A stretch of DNA of 6,889 bases from an uncultured Actinomycetes bacterium (GTDB taxonomy: Bacteria > Actinomycetota > Actinomycetes > Nanopelagicales > Nanopelagicaceae), in assembly GCA_903820565.1 (NCBI GenBank), contig CAIJHZ010000153.1, forward strand, positions 1 to 6,889, read 5' to 3'. Under the pieces are notes generated by a model. That model was not told where the DNA came from. It made no database searches and saw only the letters and a list, made by a program, of their open reading frames with translations. The translations under genes and the position numbers were made by a program. Shown here one piece after another: positions 4,798-6,889 of this stretch; the stretch's first letter is position 1, and the number at the start of each line of letters is the position of its first letter.

Positions 4798-6889
4798 CTT
4801 CGAGCAACAACGCTTTTTGCTCATCCTCATGCAAGTGATGGCTTCCAGTTGCAGGAGATGCCGTTGCGCGACGTGAAATGCGACGTAATGTGCGATTACC
4901 GAAGCCATGTCCACCATGTGCTTCTGATGTGCGCAAGGCAATGTGTGACCATGGGCCTTGATTTGCAGGTTCATCTTGAACCCACAGCAAGTTTGCATTT
5001 GGATGCTTAGCGGCTTCAGCAACCATTTCATCAACTGGAAGTGGATACAAGAGTTCAACACGAACAATTGCTGTTCCGGTCTCACCAAGCTTTGTGCGCT
5101 CTGCTACTAGATCGTGGTAAATCTTTCCTGAACAGAAAATTACACGAGATGCATTTTGAACTGAATCATCACCGATGACTTCTTGGAAGTGCCCTGATGT
5201 GAAGTCACTAAGCTTTGAAGCCGCAGCCTTTAGCCGAAGCATTGACTTAGGTGTGAAAACAATTAGTGGGCGACGTGCAGGATTCTTTGCGTGCCAACGA
5301 AGTAGGTGGAAGTAATTTGCTGGGCTTGCAGGTTGCGCAACAGTCATGTTCTGCTCTGCACATAGCTGCAAGAATCGCTCAATACGTCCTGAGGAGTGAT
5401 CTGGGCCTTGCCCTTCATATCCATGTGGAAGCAGTAGTACAACGGATGAACGCTCGCCCCATTTTTGCAATGCAGAGGAAATGAACTCATCAATAATTGT
5501 TTGGGCACCGTTTGCAAAATCGCCGAACTGGCCTTCCCACAAAACTAACGCCTCTTCGCGCTCAAGGCTGTATCCATATTCAAAGCCCATAGCAGCGTAT
5601 TCGCTGAGCAATGAGTCGATGACGAAGAACTGGTTTTCATCGCTAATAAGTCCGCGAAGTGGTGTCCACTCGTTGCCATTTTCTTTATCAACGATTACAG
5701 CGTGACGGTTTGAGAAAGTTCCGCGGCGGGCATCTTGTCCAGCAAGACGAATTGGGAGACCTTCTTTAAGGAGTGAACCAAAGGCCAACATTTCAGCAGT
5801 AGACCAGTCGATCGTTCCATCATTAAGGGACTCAACTCGCTTTGCTAGTTGCGGAGTCAACTTAGGATGAACACTAAAGCCTTCAGGGACTGCTAACTGA
5901 GTTGCAGCAATTTCGCGTGCGAGGCTTTCAGTGATTGCAGTTGAGATTAATTCTGGTTCAGGAGCAACAGGTGCCTTGAAGTTCGCATCGTGATCAGGCT
6001 CGATATTGTTAACTGCAGCAAAGATTGACTCGAGTTGTGCTTGGTAATCGTTTGCAATTTCCTCTGCTTCTTCTGGGGTTAAGTCCCCACGGCCAACAAG
6101 TGCTTCGGTATATAAGGTACGAGTTGAGCGCTTTGCATCAATCATCTTGTACATCAATGGCTGAGTAAAGCTTGGCTCATCGCCTTCGTTGTGACCACGG
6201 CGGCGGTAGCACACCATGTCGATGACAACATCTTTATTGAATTCTTGACGGTATTCAAATGCTAAACGTGCAACACGAACACATGCCTCTGGATCATCTC
6301 CATTAACATGGAATACCGGCGCTTGTGTGATCTTGGCAAAGTCAGTTGAGTACACAGAAGTACGTGCAGCATGTGGAGATGTCGTAAATCCAACTTGATT
6401 ATTAATGACAATGTGAATGGTTCCGCCAGTGCGGTAACCAGGGAGTCCCGCCAGCTGCAGAACTTCAGCATTAACGCCTTGACCCGCAAAAGATGCATCT
6501 CCGTGCATAAGAATCGGCATTACAGAGTAAGCATCCTTCACATTCATACGGTCCTGCTTAGCGCGGACAATGCCTTCTAGAACTGGGTTTACAGCCTCTA
6601 GGTGAGATGGGTTAGCAGCAAGATAAACACTTGTTGTTGCACCTGAATCTGTTGTAAAGACCCCTGATGTTCCTAGGTGGTACTTCACATCGCCAGATCC
6701 ATGAACCTGGTTTTCTGCATAGTGACCCTGGAATTCTTGAAAGATCTGACCAGCAGATTTTCCAGCAACATTTGCAAGAATATTGAGACGACCACGGTGT
6801 GGCATGCCAATACAGACTTCATCAAGTCCATCTTCTGCAGCAGCGGAAATAACGGCATCAAGAAGTGGAATAACTGATTCTCCACCTTC
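4784..6889 (-). CDS. kgd: 2-oxoglutarate dehydrogenase E1 component, C-terminal 701 codons
   Basis: The reading frame stays open to the right edge, so the N-terminus is missing. The ATG at 6805 is internal: the 28 codons before it encode family sequence starting EGGESVIPLLDAV. The protein is the thiamine-diphosphate-dependent decarboxylase of the 2-oxoglutarate dehydrogenase complex in the TCA cycle. From the first visible residue: GMPHRGRLN (28-36), the ThDP/Mg-binding GDASFAGQG (130-138) and INNQVGF (162-168), HVNGDDPEACV (194-204) and RRRGHNEGDEPSFTQP (229-244). The transketolase-like pyrimidine domain and C-terminal domain follow, with GYEGQGPDHSSGR, PLIVFTPKSMLR and QDEPANQGPW. In Actinobacteria this E1 is usually fused behind an acyltransferase-like domain (Kgd, about 1,230 residues). 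The visible part cannot tell that from a stand-alone SucA (about 930). The gene converges on sodX, with stop codons 4 bp apart. No frameshift is seen. Confidence 0.95.
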   Translation of the reverse strand, partial: EGGESVIPLLDAVISAAAEDGLDEVCIGMPHRGRLNILANVAGKSAGQIFQEFQGHYAENQVHGSGDVKYHLGTSGVFTTDSGATTSVYLAANPSHLEAVNPVLEGIVRAKQDRMNVKDAYSVMPILMHGDASFAGQGVNAEVLQLAGLPGYRTGGTIHIVINNQVGFTTSPHAARTSVYSTDFAKITQAPVFHVNGDDPEACVRVARLAFEYRQEFNKDVVIDMVCYRRRGHNEGDEPSFTQPLMYKMIDAKRSTRTLYTEALVGRGDLTPEEAEEIANDYQAQLESIFAAVNNIEPDHDANFKAPVAPEPELISTAITESLAREIAATQLAVPEGFSVHPKLTPQLAKRVESLNDGTIDWSTAEMLAFGSLLKEGLPIRLAGQDARRGTFSNRHAVIVDKENGNEWTPLRGLISDENQFFVIDSLLSEYAAMGFEYGYSLEREEALVLWEGQFGDFANGAQTIIDEFISSALQKWGERSSVVLLLPHGYEGQGPDHSSGRIERFLQLCAEQNMTVAQPASPANYFHLLRWHAKNPARRPLIVFTPKSMLRLKAAASKLSDFTSGHFQEVIGDDSVQNASRVIFCSGKIYHDLVAERTKLGETGTAIVRVELLYPLPVDEMVAEAAKHPNANLLWVQDEPANQGPWSHIALRTSEAHGGHGFGNRTLRRISRRATASPATGSHHLHEDEQKALLLEAFTR

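Noticed and set aside
4434..5088. Minus-strand frames over sodX and the end of kgd (4434-4637, 4630-5088)
   Set aside because: They overlap sodX and kgd in frames without motifs. The second runs inside kgd on the same strand in a shifted frame.
5266..5705. Two plus-strand frames antisense to kgd, end to end
   Set aside because: They lie inside the ThDP enzyme coding region, with no domain signature and no initiation signals.
6803..6805. ATG at 6805 as the start of the 2-oxoglutarate dehydrogenase gene
   Set aside because: The frame continues upstream to the window edge with conserved family sequence (EGGES onward), so this Met is the internal one of the GMPHRGR motif.
1..6889. tRNA, rRNA, riboswitch, CRISPR array, insertion sequence or attachment site
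   Set aside because: Coding regions cover nearly everything and the largest non-coding gap is 93 bp. No long repeat, clover-leaf pattern or transposase sequence was seen.

Overview
This window most likely comes from an actinobacterial chromosome of modest GC content (mid-40s percent by eye). The AroA variant (GNAGTVMRF and GELTP in place of the enterobacterial motifs), the 'TKTD' form of the RsgA G4 motif, a nickel superoxide dismutase next to its maturation protease, and the SRAP / aroA / rsgA / hisN block, which I recall as conserved in Actinobacteria, all point that way. The GC content, short intergenic gaps and overlapping genes fit a streamlined planktonic lineage such as the freshwater acI group (Nanopelagicales). 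That placement is inference.

Left part (1-2704, minus strand): the 5' part of an inositol-monophosphatase-family gene, probably histidinol-phosphatase hisN, runs off the left edge. Upstream of it in transcription order are aroA (EPSP synthase) and rsgA (30S-assembly GTPase), which overlap by four bases (ATGA). Divergent from aroA, across only 44 bp, is a complete SRAP-family gene (yedK/HMCES-like, abasic-site sensor) on the plus strand.

Middle (3493-3999): a 93-bp spacer with an imperfect hairpin, then a small hotdog-fold gene of the FlK-like thioesterase family that appears to lack two of the three FlK catalytic residues. It converges on sodN, and the stop codons of the two genes share bases inside a 7-bp inverted repeat.

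Right part (3996-6889): sodN (Ni superoxide dismutase with a 10-residue propeptide) and sodX (soluble S26-type maturation protease) are divergent, across a 70-bp region holding a good sodX promoter and an 8-bp inverted repeat. sodX converges, with a 4-bp gap, on the C-terminal 701 codons of the 2-oxoglutarate dehydrogenase E1 gene (kgd/sucA), which runs off the right edge.

Functionally the window is core metabolism (histidine, shikimate and TCA-cycle enzymes), ribosome assembly, DNA-lesion protection and superoxide defence. I see no mobile element, CRISPR array, RNA gene or defence island. The most notable signals are regulatory. Several genes have a TANNNT box 6-9 bases before the start codon and no Shine-Dalgarno sequence, suggesting leaderless mRNAs. 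The sodN/sodX spacer has a candidate operator. Both convergent gene ends carry small inverted repeats over the stop codons. No clear new multi-gene system is present.
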